A stretch of 35,812 nt of DNA, taken from contig NW_004191893.1 of NCBI RefSeq assembly GCF_000330505.1, positions 210,670 through 246,481 on the forward strand. Reading direction: 5' to 3'. The translations under genes and the position numbers were made by a program. Origin of the DNA: Entamoeba invadens IP1 (taxonomy: Eukaryota; Evosea; Mastigamoebida; Endamoebidae). Under the pieces are notes generated by a model that saw nothing but the letters and a program-made list of their open reading frames with translations, made no database searches and had not been told where the DNA came from. Shown piece after piece: positions 1-10,400 of the stretch (the first letter of the stretch is position 1; each line of letters begins with the position of its first letter).

Positions 1-104
1 TATTTCGGGGAAACAAAAGGCATGACGTGGCACAGTGAGCTTGTTTTATTGGTGTGGGCTTGAGATGCATGACGATACACGGCGATCGAGTTGTGCCTTT
101 CCAT
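1..104 (-). CDS. 5' end of an unidentified gene running off the left edge
   Basis: On the minus strand an ATG at 104-102 opens a frame without stops to the window edge (34 codons, beginning MERHNSIAVYRHAS). Base composition is clearly GC-richer from about 1 to 115 than in the spacer beside it, as expected for coding DNA here. The fragment is too short to recognise. A competing reading is the 3' end of a plus-strand gene stopping near 63 (ending LLVWA). The minus reading is preferred because the GC-rich stretch stops almost exactly at the proposed ATG. Confidence 0.4.
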   Translation of the reverse strand, partial: MERHNSIAVYRHASQAHTNKTSSLCHVMPFVSPK

Positions 105-141
105 TCGTTACAAACGATCTCTAATATCTCTAAAAATTCGA

Positions 142-174
142 AAAAGACCACCAGATGGTTTTCTATGGTCTTTT
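142..174. repeat. 9-bp perfect inverted repeat (hairpin)
   Basis: AAAAGACCA at 142-150 is repeated as its reverse complement TGGTCTTTT at 166-174, with a 15-nt loop. It lies just upstream of the possible minus-strand start at 104. Its role is unknown. Confidence 0.5.
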
Positions 175-175
175 A

Positions 176-295
176 TTAACGAGCACTTTTTAATTTACAT
201 GAATAATTGATTTAACGAGCTTTTCAGAAATGATGTTGATTGGCATTCAATAAAGTGGATATAACGAGTCGAAATAGGATAAAACGACTCGTTAA
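176..295. repeat. Cluster of four TTAACGAG motifs
   Basis: TTAACGAGC occurs at 176-184 and 212-220, TAACGAGTCG at 262-271, and the reverse complement CGACTCGTTAA at 285-295. The last two form a perfect 9-bp inverted repeat (AACGAGTCG/CGACTCGTT) with a 13-nt loop. The cluster sits between the 3' end of the gene at 371-694 and the proposed start at 104, so it could belong to the promoter of the left gene. It is far from random AT-rich spacer. Function is inferred only from position. Confidence 0.5.
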
Positions 296-370
296 ATAGT
301 TTCATGATAATAATACAAAAAGAATGGTAGAATAAAACCCCCGTCATTTGTAAACCAAAAACACAAACAA

Positions 371-694
371 TCATATTTGATAGAGCGCGATGATCTGCTC
401 AGCACGAAGGTCGGGAACTCTTTTCACTTCTCTAAGAAACACCCAAATTAAGAATACAGTTTCTACGTGTAACATCCTTAAGTCTAAAGTGAAGTTGCCG
501 CACATGATCTGATTAGTAAATGTATCGTTGTCACGGTATATCATTTTGACAATTTCAGTGATAATGGTCGACTCGGAGAGTTGGAGGAGTTTGGTTTTAA
601 TTGTCTCGATGAGTTGATGCTTGTTTGCAAAGTACAGCTCCATGAACTCCTCGCGCGTCTGTGCGACTTCTTTCACATGAGCAACATCCCCCAT
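371..694 (-). CDS. Hypothetical protein, 107 aa
   Basis: I do not recognise this protein. The frame stays open upstream to 796 without any ATG, so the first usable ATG is at 694 (MGDVAHVKEVAQ). The product is largely helical by eye, with charged amphipathic segments, one hydrophobic stretch near residues 75-90 (HVETVFLIWVFL) and no signal peptide. It follows the RasGEF gene on the same strand, with 111 bp between that stop (806) and this ATG. A separate gene is more likely than a spliced extension, because the RasGEF frame ends cleanly at its own stop and no GTTTGT donor lies between them. Confidence 0.6.
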   Translation of the reverse strand: MGDVAHVKEVAQTREEFMELYFANKHQLIETIKTKLLQLSESTIITEIVKMIYRDNDTFTNQIMCGNFTLDLRMLHVETVFLIWVFLREVKRVPDLRAEQIIALYQI

Positions 695-805
695 CGAGTT
701 TCTCTCTTTTCGATATTCCAGTCTTTTTATTTGTACTTGATATCTTATAGTTTCTATTAATTTGATTGTATTATATTTATAGAATTTGTTTTCCAACGAA
801 AAGTA

Positions 806-2200
806 TCAAATTGGATTTACTTTGCCCACTTGCTTCTCCTTATCCCGCTTCTCAGAAGCTTTGGCTAACTCTAAAAGCTCGTCGTTGGCTAATTTCATCG
901 TGCGCAATGTGCTCAAGAAAAACTCTTTCATTTGCTCGTTTGGTTTTATCTCGAGGTGCCCAGTCACATTTCGAATGGAGTAGATGATGTCACCTATCAA
1001 GAACGCCTTCGACGCATCAAACATCTTGGAGAGTTCTTCTTCTGAAGGGATGCTCCCTGTTGTGTCATCGATCTCGTCAACTTCACTGTAGATCTTATTG
1101 ATTTGTCCCAAGAAGTACTCTATATTTTAATACGTTGACTCTCAAGAGCAAAACAAACTGATACAAGGAATTGAAGGTTTGTCAAAGAGAAGGGAATAGT
1201 CCGAATGCAGCACTTTTGCCTGTAATATGACAAGTTGGTCGAGAAGCTTAACTTCGTCTGGTGTCCTCTGACTGATTGAAGTCACCATAATCGAATTAGC
1301 AAAGTGGAGCAATCCCGTCACTACTGAATTGAATGAGTTGAAGTTTCGTATTTCAAGACACTTCAGCGCAAGTTGTAAAAAATTTTTGAAAGCTATTTCT
1401 CTTATCATCTCGTTTTGTTGGTTGATCAGAGCGAATGCGACCCAGTTGGATACTAATGCGGACCATTTTAAATACACTTTGATGTTTGACTCTTCACGTG
1501 ATGTTGGGAATGTGTATAAGTAGAAGTCCTTTGGCTGGAGTTTAGAGAGAAACGTGTGTTCGCAGATCATCAACTGGCTTGCGATATCCAAAAAGTCTTT
1601 ATTCAAAATATTAGCAGAGAACACTGTTGTTCTTGCCCACTGTGGGAGTGTCACACTTCGTCCATTAATTGTCAGTTTTGCGGGGTTGAATATCATTTGA
1701 AATGTTGGTTCTGTTTCGTTGCTTTTTGTGGTTGTAATCGTTTCTTTCACTTTGCTAAACACTACTTTTGTCTTCTCGTCGATGCGACTCTCAATACTCG
1801 AAAGAAGCTCTTTAAATAAATCCAACGACTTTGATGTGAACTCAGGACCACATTCCTCAACCCATGTCTGGAGTGCTAATAATAATACTTCGTTGTTTGG
1901 GTTATTGAGAAGACGTGCTGATAGACATTCAAATAGTTTGTCTTCTCTCCAGTCGATGGGGTAAAACACTAAAGAGCACCACATCACTCTTGAAAATGGC
2001 AACCTTTCAAGTGTTTCGATGACCGAAGATATCCCGTCGACTAAAAATATTTTCCGCGAGTCTGTTTGGACAAGAACGGTTTTGTTCTGTTTGTTCTCAT
2101 CACTTTTGTATTCATTCAAAAAGCAGTTGTATGTGTCTAACTTCGCCTCTTGACTTATTTTCAAATCGCTCATCGTTTGCCTCAACTGTGTTAACGTCAT
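806..2200 (-). CDS. Ras guanine nucleotide exchange factor (RasGEF)
   Basis: Activates a Ras-family GTPase by releasing GDP. Two exons, 2200-1159 and 1119-806, are joined across a 39-nt intron (1120-1158; donor GTTTGTTTTG, acceptor ATATAG), giving about 451 aa. Splicing joins IPCI to KYFLGQINKIY, restoring the RasGEF segment that usually reads IPYLG-x-L-T-D-L. A RasGEF_N-like region spans about residues 50-150 (FLVDGISSVIETL onward). The Cdc25-type catalytic domain spans about 195-430, with DIASQLMICEHTFLSKL, SNWVAFALI and NFNSFNSVVTGL. The frame is open to 2380 but without ATG until 2200; the next ATG is at 2173. It is divergent from a second RasGEF gene 405 bp away. The Ras partner cannot be told from sequence. 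Confidence 0.9.
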
Positions 2201-2604
2201 TTTGCTTTTCAAGTTTGAAGACTCTTTCTGTAGTGTATTTTTACTATACTGAATAATATATGATACTATTTTATTTACTATTCCAAAGAATTGTGACTTT
2301 GACGTTTTCAATGCATTTATTTGTAAGTTCGCAATAATTAGTCGCTTTATTTTTGATTGAGAATAACTAAAAATACGCACTATTTTCTTGTGTTGTTTAT
2401 TTTCAGAAAATTACAAAATGGTCTCCCGTTCTATTGCCCCATTGAGATTATAATATAACAACTCTCTCTCAATTATTTTTATTATTTTCATTTTTTTAAT
2501 AGAGCTAATAATTAATAGTAAAATAAGTAGAGAGTAACTAGTAAATGAATTTTTAGAAATAATTATGGATTGTTCCAGAATTAAGAGGGGAATTGATTAT
2601 TCAA
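2201..2604. promoter_or_regulatory. Shared divergent promoter region of two RasGEF genes
   Basis: A 404-bp AT-rich spacer lies between the start codons of the two divergent RasGEF genes. It carries long A/T runs around 2470-2530 and no open frame with coding composition. Both core promoters must lie here, but I see no clear TATA box or repeated operator. A minus-strand frame extends into it to 2380 without an ATG. Confidence 0.45.
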
Positions 2605-4637
2605 ATGTCGTGTGGGTCTGAACTTCACCACCAGAAGAAGTCCTCAGGGAGTCAGTCCCCGATATTGCGGACTTCACTCAGCGGAAACAACGGCTTTTTA
2701 TCACCACGTCTCAACACATCTCGCAACTCGATGCGAAAAACATTGACAAGGATGTCATCGATGCTCTTCAAAGACAGAGACAGGCCAAAGTCACAACAAC
2801 GAAACTCAACGTCCATCCTTACACGCTTCCCTGAAGAAGTGAATGAACTCGTTACGGAGATTGAACAAACACACATTGATTTAACCCCTGACATCGATTT
2901 GATGATGAAACCGGATTCCCTTGTTGACTGCACCAATAAAATGAATAGCTTTTGTTATAGTTTACTCAAGTTGATGCAGGTGGAGCAACTCTATTTGTTC
3001 GATGAAGTCTCAAATTTGGCGGCCGTCTTGTTACACAAAGGCGAAGTTATTAAATTTGCACGAATTCTCTGTAACGAGATGGAAAATTCCCACTTCAAAT
3101 TACTCCAAGTGATGACTTATAAATTGGCAGCAATTCCAGACTCCAGGTTTTGTATTGAGTTCATCTATAGACTAGTTTCTTTGGACTCGAATGATAAGTA
3201 CGTCCAACTCGCTGCGTTCTTCCATATACTAGTGCAAAACCCAGACGCTGTGTTCAAAGTTTGTTATAACTCTATTTTGTATATTACCTGATAGATTTAT
3301 AGATGTAACTAGGTGTTGTTCGATACTTACTAAACAGTTGGATTCCGTTGAACCATTCTATGTCGAATCACCACCGTCAAGGGAGATAACAGCGGCGTCA
3401 GTGAATACAATGTTTGACTTGATCTTCGAGGACAGCTTCCACGAGCCGAATTATATGAGGAATTTCATCTATTTTATCCCATTCTTTCTGAAACACCGCG
3501 AGGCATACGAGATGATGATATCATACTATAATGCGTTTTGTGAAGACAACCCAACAGACCCAGAGATGCAAGCTTTTGTGAGTTGGAAATTTGTTCGAAT
3601 TGAAAGACTTGTGTTGTCGTGGTTGGACATCATGAGTACAATGATCATGGAAGTGGAACCCGGCTTTTTTAAAGAGTTGGGAAAGACGCCATTACTCGAA
3701 AGCCAGAAGCTGACTGATATCTTCAAAAACAAGTTCAGAACGTTTCTCAAGATTGTGGACAAGAGCTCCACTGAAGAGGTTGAGGCAGTTCCATTCATGC
3801 AGACACAAGCAAGAGATATTCTGTTCAGCATTGTTTCAACTGAGTATGACGACCAACAACAAATCATGATTTTACTACAAAGCTTTACAATTGAGCCATA
3901 CTACTCGATGGACTTGAAATCAAAAACTGTTAATCTGATCCAACTTCAACCCGAATTTTTGGCGGAACAGTTGATCCTCTTTGATTTGAAAGAGTTCCAA
4001 AAGGTTCACGCACATGATTTTTATTTGTCACGAAAGGACTCGACATTGAATGGATACACTCTTGCCTGCCAAAAGATTGAGTATTGGGCAATGAGAGCCA
4101 TGGGGATATTGAGAAAACACAAACTGTGCGAATACTTCATCAAGGTCGCAAAGTTCTGTTTGGACAAGAAAGGGTATAACATGGCATACTTGCTGTATTC
4201 TACACTCACGCAGCAAACAATTAAACGACCCGACGTCTGGTCTGTTTGTTCTTCCTCACATTCTATTGTAGTTTTAATATAATAAAAGTATCTAAAAAGA
4301 TAAGACTTAAGAGTAGAAGGTAAAGAAGTCAAGACTACAGACTTTCCAGAAGTTGGAGGTGGTTTTTGACATCAGGTCCAATTACAAGAACTACCGAACG
4401 ACGTGCGATTTGGACAATGGGATACCAATCATGATGATATGGATGCACGATATAGTCAATATCAACTGCATTCCAACTAAATACGAATCAACGGACTTCT
4501 ACAACTTTTCGAAATTGAGGGCTATAGGGAGCTCCGTTGCCGCACTCCGAAACGCTCAAAGGGTCGAGTTCCAGTTCAAGCCTCACCCGACTGTCATGAA
4601 GATATTAGACAATATCATCGTTCCAGAACTGAAATAA
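2605..4637 (+). CDS. Ras guanine nucleotide exchange factor (RasGEF), second copy
   Basis: Three exons, 2605-3258, 3338-4243 and 4341-4637, encode about 618 aa. Introns are 3259-3337 (GTTTGTTATA...AACAG) and 4244-4340 (GTTTGTTCTT...TACAG), both phase 0. Residues 1-75 are Ser/Arg-rich and probably disordered. A RasGEF_N-like helical region is at about 90-330. The catalytic domain is at about 430-610: FLAEQLILFDLKEFQKV, EYWAMRAMGILRKHKL, then across the second intron TFQKLEVVFDIRSNYKNYR and NFSKLRAIGSSVAAL. The frame is open from 2593, but the first ATG is at 2605 (MSCGSELHH). Exon 3 could also begin at 4353, since CAG and AAG acceptors are close together. It differs greatly from its divergent neighbour outside the family motifs, so this is not a recent duplication. 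Confidence 0.9.
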
Positions 4638-4832
4638 TTGTATTCTTTTTTCATATTTTTGAGGTTCTTCTTTTATGTCTCTATGTAATGAAAAAAGTAA
4701 GTGTTTGAACAACAAGAAATAGCTGCGTTATAACAAATACTATTTTGTTTTAGTAACTTGTAAATCAAATGAAGTTTAGTACAAACTATTAACAATGGAA
4801 TAATAATAATAATAATCAGTAAAAAGAAATTA

Positions 4833-4871
4833 ATTCAAGTTATAATAGTTTATAACTATTATAACTTGAAT
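4833..4871. repeat. Perfect 18-bp inverted repeat with 3-nt loop
   Basis: ATTCAAGTTATAATAGTT (4833-4850), loop TAT, then the exact reverse complement AACTATTATAACTTGAAT (4854-4871). It lies about 200 bp downstream of the second RasGEF stop. The arms match perfectly. It could form an RNA hairpin in a 3' transcript tail or a cruciform in DNA. No terminal-repeat partner was found. Confidence 0.8.
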
Positions 4872-5208
4872 ATTTTAATATTGTTTTGGAAATAATAACA
4901 CAACAAAAAGTATTGACAAAACCAACAAGTTATCTTTGGCTATTATGGAATATTGGTAAACTAAGCTTAATTGTTGGACACTTTTCTTGTGATAAAATCA
5001 TGAAAAAGAACACTTTAAAAAATTTATACCATCATTTTAATAAATTAATTAATTCGAATAGTATTTCACAAATGGTAACAAAAAGAATCAAGTGAAATGC
5101 GTCAAAAACGAATAAAAAGTCGGGAAATTGTGCTAAAAAGACTGATCTTGACTTAGAATAAGGACCATTCTTAAAAGGATAAACATAACACAACTTCACT
5201 CCAACAGT

Positions 5209-5225
5209 CAGTGGAAATTCCACTG
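5209..5225. promoter_or_regulatory. 17-nt palindrome upstream of a small gene
   Basis: CAGTGGAA-A-TTCCACTG, a perfect 8-bp dyad, is centred about 26 bp before the proposed ATG at 5243. An initiator-like GAAATTCGAAAA follows, resembling the Entamoeba consensus AAAAATTCA. A dimeric-factor site is a guess from symmetry and position. Confidence 0.4.
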
Positions 5226-5242
5226 AAATTCGAAAATCACCG

Positions 5243-5580
5243 ATGGACTTCGTTTACCCAGTAAATTTTGTGATGAAAAAAAGGTAAAATTCAATTAGGT
5301 ACATTCTCGTATATGGCAGATGGTTCGGGAATCAATAAATATCATGTCCGATGGTATCTTGTATATGAGTAGACCATCACCTCTTAAGCGCTCAGCTTGC
5401 GTGTGTTTAGTGCCCGAATTCAATAATAAAAGCGAGTTCAATGCTACAGATGACAGCTTTATCCACAGCATCATGCTCAACAGCGACAGATTTCTCTTCA
5501 CGTGCCAACTCGAGGAATACGAGGTCGACAACAAAACCACACAAAACGAACCAAGTGATATGTTTGCGCTCGAGGAATGA
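5243..5580 (+). CDS. Small hypothetical protein with a 3-codon first exon
   Basis: The proposed model has exon 1 at 5243-5251 (ATG GAC TTC), a 47-nt intron at 5252-5298 (GTTTACC...AATTAG), and exon 2 at 5299-5580, giving about 96 aa starting MDFVHSRIWQMVRES. Joining the exons stays in frame and places the ATG just behind an initiator-like motif. The donor GTTTAC differs from the GTTTGT used by every other intron here. Alternatively translation starts at 5320 (MVRESINIM) or 5344 without an intron. No known domain: the centre has a Cys pair (ACVCLV) and the last 25 residues are acidic and Asn/Thr-rich. Function unknown. Confidence 0.6.
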
Positions 5581-6138
5581 TTAGGGAGTATGATGTGTAT
5601 CTTGTAATTTCAACTGTTTTTATGCGATCAAGTTCTTAGTGAATAGCAATAACACATGTCATTTATTGGTTCAAAATTTTTACTAGTCTTTGGATTTTAC
5701 ACAAATCCCTCTTATTTGTTATATATTAAAAACTTCCATTTTATAACTATATTAAAATTAATAGTTTTAATTATTATATTATTGTAAGGTTAAATAATTA
5801 AACAATAAATTCTTATTATATTTTTCTAAATAAAAATTAATAAATTATTAATTATTCACAAAATTATTAACAAGGCTCTCATAAATATTATTTATCTATA
5901 TTAACATTGATACTATGAATTATTATTACATATTGTATTATTAATTCGGCAAAATTAATAATATTTTTTTTAAAAAACATGAAATTTGAGTAGAGAAGAT
6001 TCAAACTTAAATAAAAAACACAAGTATGAGTTTTGAATGTCCCTATAAAAGAGGTTGTTGTTGGTGAAAATAATCGGGAAAAAATAGATATACATCACAA
6101 CTTGATTTATAGTATGAGGTTTAACTTGAAAACAGTAA
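5581..6138. other. AT-rich intergenic region
   Basis: Extremely AT-rich, especially 5700-5980, with no plausible coding frame and no repeat I could resolve. Its right end must contain the promoter of the RWD-RING gene that starts at 6139. Confidence 0.6.
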
Positions 6139-7069
6139 ATGTTCTCTGTCGATAGTGACATTGAGACATTAATCTCCATTTACCCAGACTCCACATCAAA
6201 ACACGACGATGAAAAATCGCCAACGGTTGTTGTGACAATCAATTTACACAACGAGAGCGAGGAATGCTACAAAGTGTGGCGATCAACACTTACTCTCGAA
6301 ATTCTTATTAACAAAGAATGTGTTTGTCTTCAAAACCCTTTTTTCTTATTGAAAAAGCAATTACTGACTCAAAGTATCCAAAAGCAAAGTCCGTCAAATT
6401 TCATGTGACACACTGTGGCGGGGTTGAAGCTTATAAATTGGACGAAAAATTGAACTCGTTCATTTTGGACGGAAATAGCGAACTCTCGCTCTTTCAAATA
6501 TACGCAGACCTCCAAGAATTCATTGAAGACAATACACACCCTTTTGGTATTTGTTTGATTTGTCTCGAGAAAGTGAGTACTGGCGCAACACAACTCCCAT
6601 GCTCTCATTACTTCCACACTGCTTGTATAGATAATATGAAGGAACTCAACGTTCCCCTGTTATGTCCAGCTTGTCGTTGTCGATTCATGAAAAACCCAAT
6701 AACTCCAAAGAAAGATTCACGCGATAATTATTACTCAATGAATGACGATATTTACGACCCAATGTGCTCATCACTTTCAAAGTATTTTGCACTTATCAGG
6801 AATTCGGGAGTGAAACAAAGTCATCACGTCATCCTTTCGTACTTTAACGAATGTTGCCCAGTCCTCTGCAGCTTCAACGAGTTTGTTTAATTCCGTTTAT
6901 TATGTCCAAGTCTCTACACCAACACAAATTGACATCAAGAAAAGAGGGAGGGTGGGTTATATCATTCAGAAATGAGCATCAACTCCAAAAAGCTATTAAC
7001 ACATTCAATGGAAAGGCAATTCTTCCAAACTTCCCGTGTATGGAAGTTACTCGGTATGTACCTTGTTGA
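6139..7069 (+). CDS. RWD-RING E3 ubiquitin ligase-like protein
   Basis: Three exons, 6139-6321, 6375-6880 and 6940-7069, encode about 272 aa. Introns are 6322-6374 (GTTTGTC...CAAAG) and 6881-6939 (GTTTGTTTAA...TCAAG). The N-terminal RWD domain (about 5-113) opens with IETLISIYP. The first splice restores the family YPxxxS/P motif as INKEC|YPKAKSVKF, which strongly supports this intron. A RING-H2 finger follows at 121-161: C121, C124, C137, H139, H142, C145, C158, C161. RWD-RING proteins (RNF25 type) bind E2 enzymes and transfer ubiquitin. The last exon (GGWVISFRNEHQLQKAINTF) looks like the second half of an RRM-like fold, which is unusual for this family. The acceptor at 6939 was chosen by frame and is less certain. 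Confidence 0.8.
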
Positions 7070-7479
7070 AAAGGTATTTTGCGTGCACTGTTTTATAGTT
7101 TCTTGTGGCACAAATCAAAAAACATTTGAGTATGTTAATGGTTGTATCTTTTTAAATAATATATAGAACTATAATTATAATATTTATGTAATATTTTGAT
7201 GCTAAAAATATATTCTCAAGCAATTGTAGTGTATATTTTTGTTGGGCAAATCACTAGAAAAACACAGAAAAAGATTGAAAGGTATTGGGGTTTTATTGAA
7301 TAAATAACAAATTAAAAGTTTTATCAAGTTTGGTAAATGAAAAAATAAGAGGAAGGAAAGTGGAAGATAAATAGAAGAAGGATCAACTAAGAAAACGGGA
7401 TTAAGCAACTCTTATGACTAAAAGAACAGTAAAACGTCAGTAAAGAAATCGAAAAAAAAAGAAGAACTCAAAAAGAAAG
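7070..7479. other. AT-rich intergenic region
   Basis: No coding signal. It becomes A-rich toward 7440-7480, directly before the ATG at 7480, consistent with a short Entamoeba 5' leader. Frames on either strand here have spacer-like composition. Confidence 0.55.
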
Positions 7480-10400
7480 ATGTCACGATTTGCAGACATA
7501 CTTCACAACGACTTCATCGAGACAATCTCCGACATTGGCCTTGCAGAACACGACGATAACTTGGACGTCATGTGTTTCCTCGAGGAGGACAAACGAATAG
7601 AAATTATTACTATCACTTTGGAATCACTCAAGAATTCCTCAAACCTCACAGAAATTAACTGCAAAGGGAAAATGTTGTGGGTACTCTCGACGCTTGCTGA
7701 TGTCTTTGTGTTTTCGAAGACTGAGAGGAGTATCTTACGAACTGCGGAGATGTATGAGTTTGTTAAATGTGTTAACCATTTGAATGTGTTTGACGTCTAG
7801 GAAGTGGCTCATGGAGAACGAAACACAACGGCCAAAGTACATGAGCGAGAATTATGTGGAGTGTGCAAAATTGATATTAGGACAACTCACATTACCTTTT
7901 GTGAATTGCAAAGTTGAAGAAAGGGAAGTTGAGAACCACGCAGACTACTGCTTGAAAGTGGTGGATATCTACTACAATGTGTTGGACACAAAGTATGGGG
8001 ATGAATTGAACTCGTGGATATTGGACTGTTTGTATGGTGTTTTTGTGCCAGTATTTGGGTTCTTCAATGGCGACGATGACGCAGTGAAACGGAAAGACAA
8101 TTCACAGTACAAGTATTACACATATTTGCTCAAGCGACTTGTTAATATCTTTCACTTGTGTTTACTCAAAAAGTCTGATGTGAAAAGTCAGATCTGGTAC
8201 GTTTTCATGTCAAATGCGTTTGAATGGAACTCCGACGCGGAGGTTGTTGAACAGTGGGTAGCAACAACACTCTCATTACAACAAGCGTATATGGAACACA
8301 TCCTTCATCCCAAAAGTTCCAAACCCGTTGTGAAATTCATGAAGAACTGTGGAATGGAAGTGTCAATTGAAATCGAAGAAAATACGTTACAGACGATGTG
8401 GCTCTCATTCATTAAAATTAGCAATGTAGACTATTCTAAAATGGGTTTCACATGTGCTGAAATATTCCAAGAAGGGATTTCACTGTTAATGCATGACCTC
8501 TCGTGTTATTTGAACGACAAAGAATTGACCGTGCAACCACCAGACGGAAATGTCATTTTGGACTTGTACGGAGATGCCGCTACCCTCCCGATATTTATGT
8601 TATCTGACAAAGACGAATTCATTGAAGCAGTCAAAATTTCTATTGGGAACATCTGTTCTTTCTTCGCAGAAACACTCCCAACTACTGAGTTTGAACCGAA
8701 GTATATCAAACTCCTCATTAACATTATTCAAACGGCACTCTCATCACACAGCTTCTTTGTAGTTAGATCATGCTTGGACAACATTCAAAACGTGTTGAAC
8801 TATCCGCTGAGTGGACTGACTTTATCATTGGAATCCATTTACTCTGCAATCGACTCGATTCTTGAAAACGCAAAGACTGAAACTAATATTAAGAAATTGA
8901 TGAGTGCTTGGGTGTACAGAGGTTTCATCCGAACACTGAACAATTCTTTGGTCCACTATAACGTGTTCACCAATCTCAGAAAAACAAACAAAGAAATAAG
9001 AAATGTCGAGCCACTGTTATGCACTTTATTGTTGAAGCTGTTTAAAACTGATCTGGTCGACAATGAAAATGTGACAACATTGTGCTCCCTTATTACGACG
9101 TTTTTAGTCTCCTTCTTGCCAAAAACCCTTCCCACACAACCAATTGTTAACGATCCGAATTCCCCCGTTGTGGCTTCTGTCTCACACTTGGCATGGAAAA
9201 TTTCCGAGTGCGTCAGAGGATTCTCGAAAGATATTCCCGTCACCAAATTACAGCCATGTTTTGGGATATTTTACACCATTTCCAAGTTTAAGAAGTTTGT
9301 TCCCGATACGGAAATATCGTTTGGAGAGGATGTTATACAGCTTCTTATCTCAGCATTCAAGAAACATATCATCCAAGATGGATCGGAAAACATTCCCGAA
9401 TCATTTGTGAATTTGTTATTGTACACCCTCAACGAATACATCTCAGACTCCAAAGAATTACAACAATATTACTTAAAACAAGTCTTCGAGTCGTTGGCAT
9501 CTGTTGTGAACTCATACCCCAAATCTCTTCAAATCTTTCAACAAGTCCAACTGCTTACAAGCAGATTCTCTTCGACACAAATTCTCTCGCCAACACGCGA
9601 AGATGTTGTTGCTATTCTAAAATGCACGGAGAGAAAGTTTGTGAATCAGTGGCAAACCCCAAAAGACCACATCAGAATCATCGGTAAGAATGGAACCATA
9701 TATTCATTTGTTGATTTACCTCAAATAGATAAGACACAACTGCGATGCCAAATCATCAAAAGATCTCCGACTGGGAAATTCTCGTTTGAAAGTTCCATTG
9801 ATTATGTGGAGACGAATGGACAGACCGTCTACTGTGCAAAAGAAGAAGTCAAATCAAATTTCAAAGGAGATAAAGTTGTCGATGGGATACCACTCTTTTG
9901 CACATACTCGGAATTGATTTCGAAGAAACCAAAAGTTGCTCCAAACAATGTTCAATGTTTTAAGTCGCTCATCAATATGAACTTGCCTGGTGAAGAGAAT
10001 AGTGTATTCTCACACAATTTGGGCTCGAGACTCTATCATGCCTGTGTCTTTGGTATTGACAGAGACGAAGTGTCTTTGAATGTGTCCGAGGAGTTGTTCG
10101 ATGACTTGGAAAAACTTGACAAGTTGCGAGCAACACTCCACGCGCATGCACTCATCGACTTCCCTCCAGCCGTCAAAATGAGTCAGTTCTTTACTTCTTT
10201 TGTGATGGGGATTGGCGATTATTACGAACCAAATTCGTTGATTGATACTGATGTGAAGAGGTTTATATCGATTCAGACGTATGAGGGAAACATTATATGT
10301 GAGTGTCCCGAATTGTTCAAGACGCAAAAAGGTGAGAAATATGATTTGCAAGTCATTTGGAATTGTACACAGACGTATACCCCCACAGTGTTGTCGAAGA

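Larger units (their letters stand above)
4638..5242. other. AT-rich intergenic region
   Basis: No gene with coding composition was found. It contains a TAATAATAAT run near 4800-4815, a perfect 39-nt hairpin palindrome (4833-4871) and a 17-nt palindrome (5209-5225), listed separately. A short frame at 4886-5095 has no ATG at its head and spacer-like composition. Confidence 0.6.

Noticed and set aside
371..1111. The 371-694 frame as a further exon of the minus-strand RasGEF
   Set aside because: The RasGEF frame ends at a clean stop at 806, no GTTTGT donor lies between the two frames, and the RasGEF domain is already complete.
6318..6380. Frameshift or pseudogene in the RWD-RING gene
   Set aside because: A 53-nt intron with a GTTTGT donor joins the two frames and restores the RWD YP motif, so no mutation is needed.
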